From: Desulfovibrionaceae bacterium | Lineage (GTDB): Bacteria > Desulfobacterota > Desulfovibrionia > Desulfovibrionales > Desulfovibrionaceae | Length of the DNA: 5,138 bases | Direction of reading: 5' to 3' | Assembly (NCBI GenBank): GCA_017613475.1 | Contig: JAGADT010000080.1 | Location: 1 to 5,138 of the forward strand | Shown here: one piece after another, positions 4,934 through 5,138 of the stretch | Layout of the letters: each line of letters begins with the position of its first letter | Numbering within the stretch: position 1 is the stretch's first letter | Program-made: the position numbers and the translations under genes | Notes under the pieces: model-generated | What the model was told of the DNA's origin: nothing | What the model saw: only the letters and a program-made list of their open reading frames with translations | Database searches by the model: none

Positions 4934-5138
4934 GGGGCGCGGACTGCTTTTGGCAGTGTTTTAATAAAAAATTCTTTACCTCCTCCTGAGTTACCGTAAA
5001 AATTTGTACTGCGGACCGTAAGACTTCAAAAAATCATTATTTATTAAGTAGTTACAATAAGGCGCGGGGTCCTTCGCTGAAAAAGGGCATTTCCTTTTGC
5101 CGGGGGAAAGCCCGGCAGGAGACTTCTTCACAAAACAC
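4934..5138. other. right-hand region: AT-rich stretch and a short G+C hairpin
   Basis: Apart from the possible minus-strand gene end, this stretch holds an AT-rich block (about 4962-5060). A TACAAT at 5053-5058 could be a plus-strand -10 box but has no acceptable -35 at 16-18 bases. A hairpin lies at 5098-5117: GCCGGG (5099-5104) pairs with CCCGGC (5111-5116) and T5098 with A5117. No T-tract follows, so it is not an intrinsic terminator on the plus strand. No tRNA, riboswitch consensus or mobile-element end was recognised. Confidence 0.4.
4991..5137 (-). CDS. possible C-terminal end of a convergent gene, truncated by the window edge
   Basis: On the minus strand a frame is open from the right edge for 48 codons to a TAA at 4993-4991. 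The translated end includes KRKCPFSAKDPAPYCNYL and finishes in YGPQYKFLR, with three Cys, a balanced residue mix and no obvious shadow-frame bias. The stop lies about 60 bases before the bidirectional stem at 4861-4933, as expected for a convergent gene. Against this, the last third is AT-rich for this genome and codon use there is mixed. A second minus frame is open only to 5052. The product was not recognised. Confidence 0.33.
   Translation of the reverse strand, partial: CFVKKSPAGLSPGKRKCPFSAKDPAPYCNYLINNDFLKSYGPQYKFLR

Noticed and set aside
4792..4989. A 65-codon frame starting in an ATGA overlap with the last gene's stop
   Set aside because: It reads straight through both terminators and is made of Lys/Phe/Arg-rich sequence dictated by the inverted repeat.
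4979..4989. CCTCCTCC tract, an anti-Shine-Dalgarno look-alike on plus or AGGAGGAGG on minus
   Set aside because: No start codon follows at a suitable distance on the minus strand, and on the plus strand it lies after both terminators.
5023..5041. Fur-box-like AATCATTAT half site
   Set aside because: Only one half matches the classical 19-base Fur box; the other half does not, and the region is simply AT-rich.
5053..5117. Possible riboswitch ahead of a gene to the right (AAAAAGGGCA segment plus G+C hairpin with AGGAGAC after it)
   Set aside because: It was compared mentally with cobalamin, FMN, TPP and molybdenum-cofactor consensus elements; only scattered short matches were found and the conserved cores are missing.

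Overview
The window is a moderately GC-rich stretch of bacterial chromosome with strong G/C preference at third codon positions. It reads left to right as four plus-strand genes. The gene set, the style of the lipoprotein and of the coaBC-linked hypothetical protein, and the AT-rich intergenic islands suggest a delta-proteobacterial sulfate reducer of the Desulfovibrio type. That assignment is inferred from overall character; no rRNA or other marker gene is present.

Layout. Positions 1-461 are a regulatory and leader region. It holds a possible start of a divergent minus-strand gene at the left edge (ATG at 40), a large G+C hairpin (52-98), an AT-rich promoter island (about 120-235), a terminator-like hairpin with a seven-T tract (264-301), and a structured leader running to the first gene. 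Positions 462-2105 encode a Na+/phosphate cotransporter (NptA type) with a C-terminal PhoU-like domain. A 123-bp gap with two hairpins separates it from a small outer-membrane-type lipoprotein (2229-2765). The lipoprotein stop abuts the ATG of coaBC (2766-4034), the bifunctional enzyme that converts 4'-phosphopantothenate to 4'-phosphopantetheine in CoA synthesis. The coaBC end overlaps the start of an unrecognised 259-residue protein (4016-4795) with an Ala/Pro/Ser linker and a C-terminal domain that may have a degenerate uracil-DNA-glycosylase-like or HolD-like fold.

The lipoprotein, coaBC and the last gene are tightly packed and probably co-transcribed and translationally coupled. The transporter may be read separately or through the hairpins of the 2106-2228 gap. 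Transcription ends at two tandem terminators (4811-4840 and 4861-4933). The second is a long, nearly symmetrical stem that could work in both directions. This fits a possible convergent minus-strand gene whose last 48 codons would lie at 4991-5137.

No CRISPR array, insertion sequence, tRNA, rRNA or phage gene was seen. The core is ordinary housekeeping and transport. The parts most worth a second look are the leader terminator ahead of the transporter, the unrecognised protein after coaBC, and the unannotated lipoprotein family.
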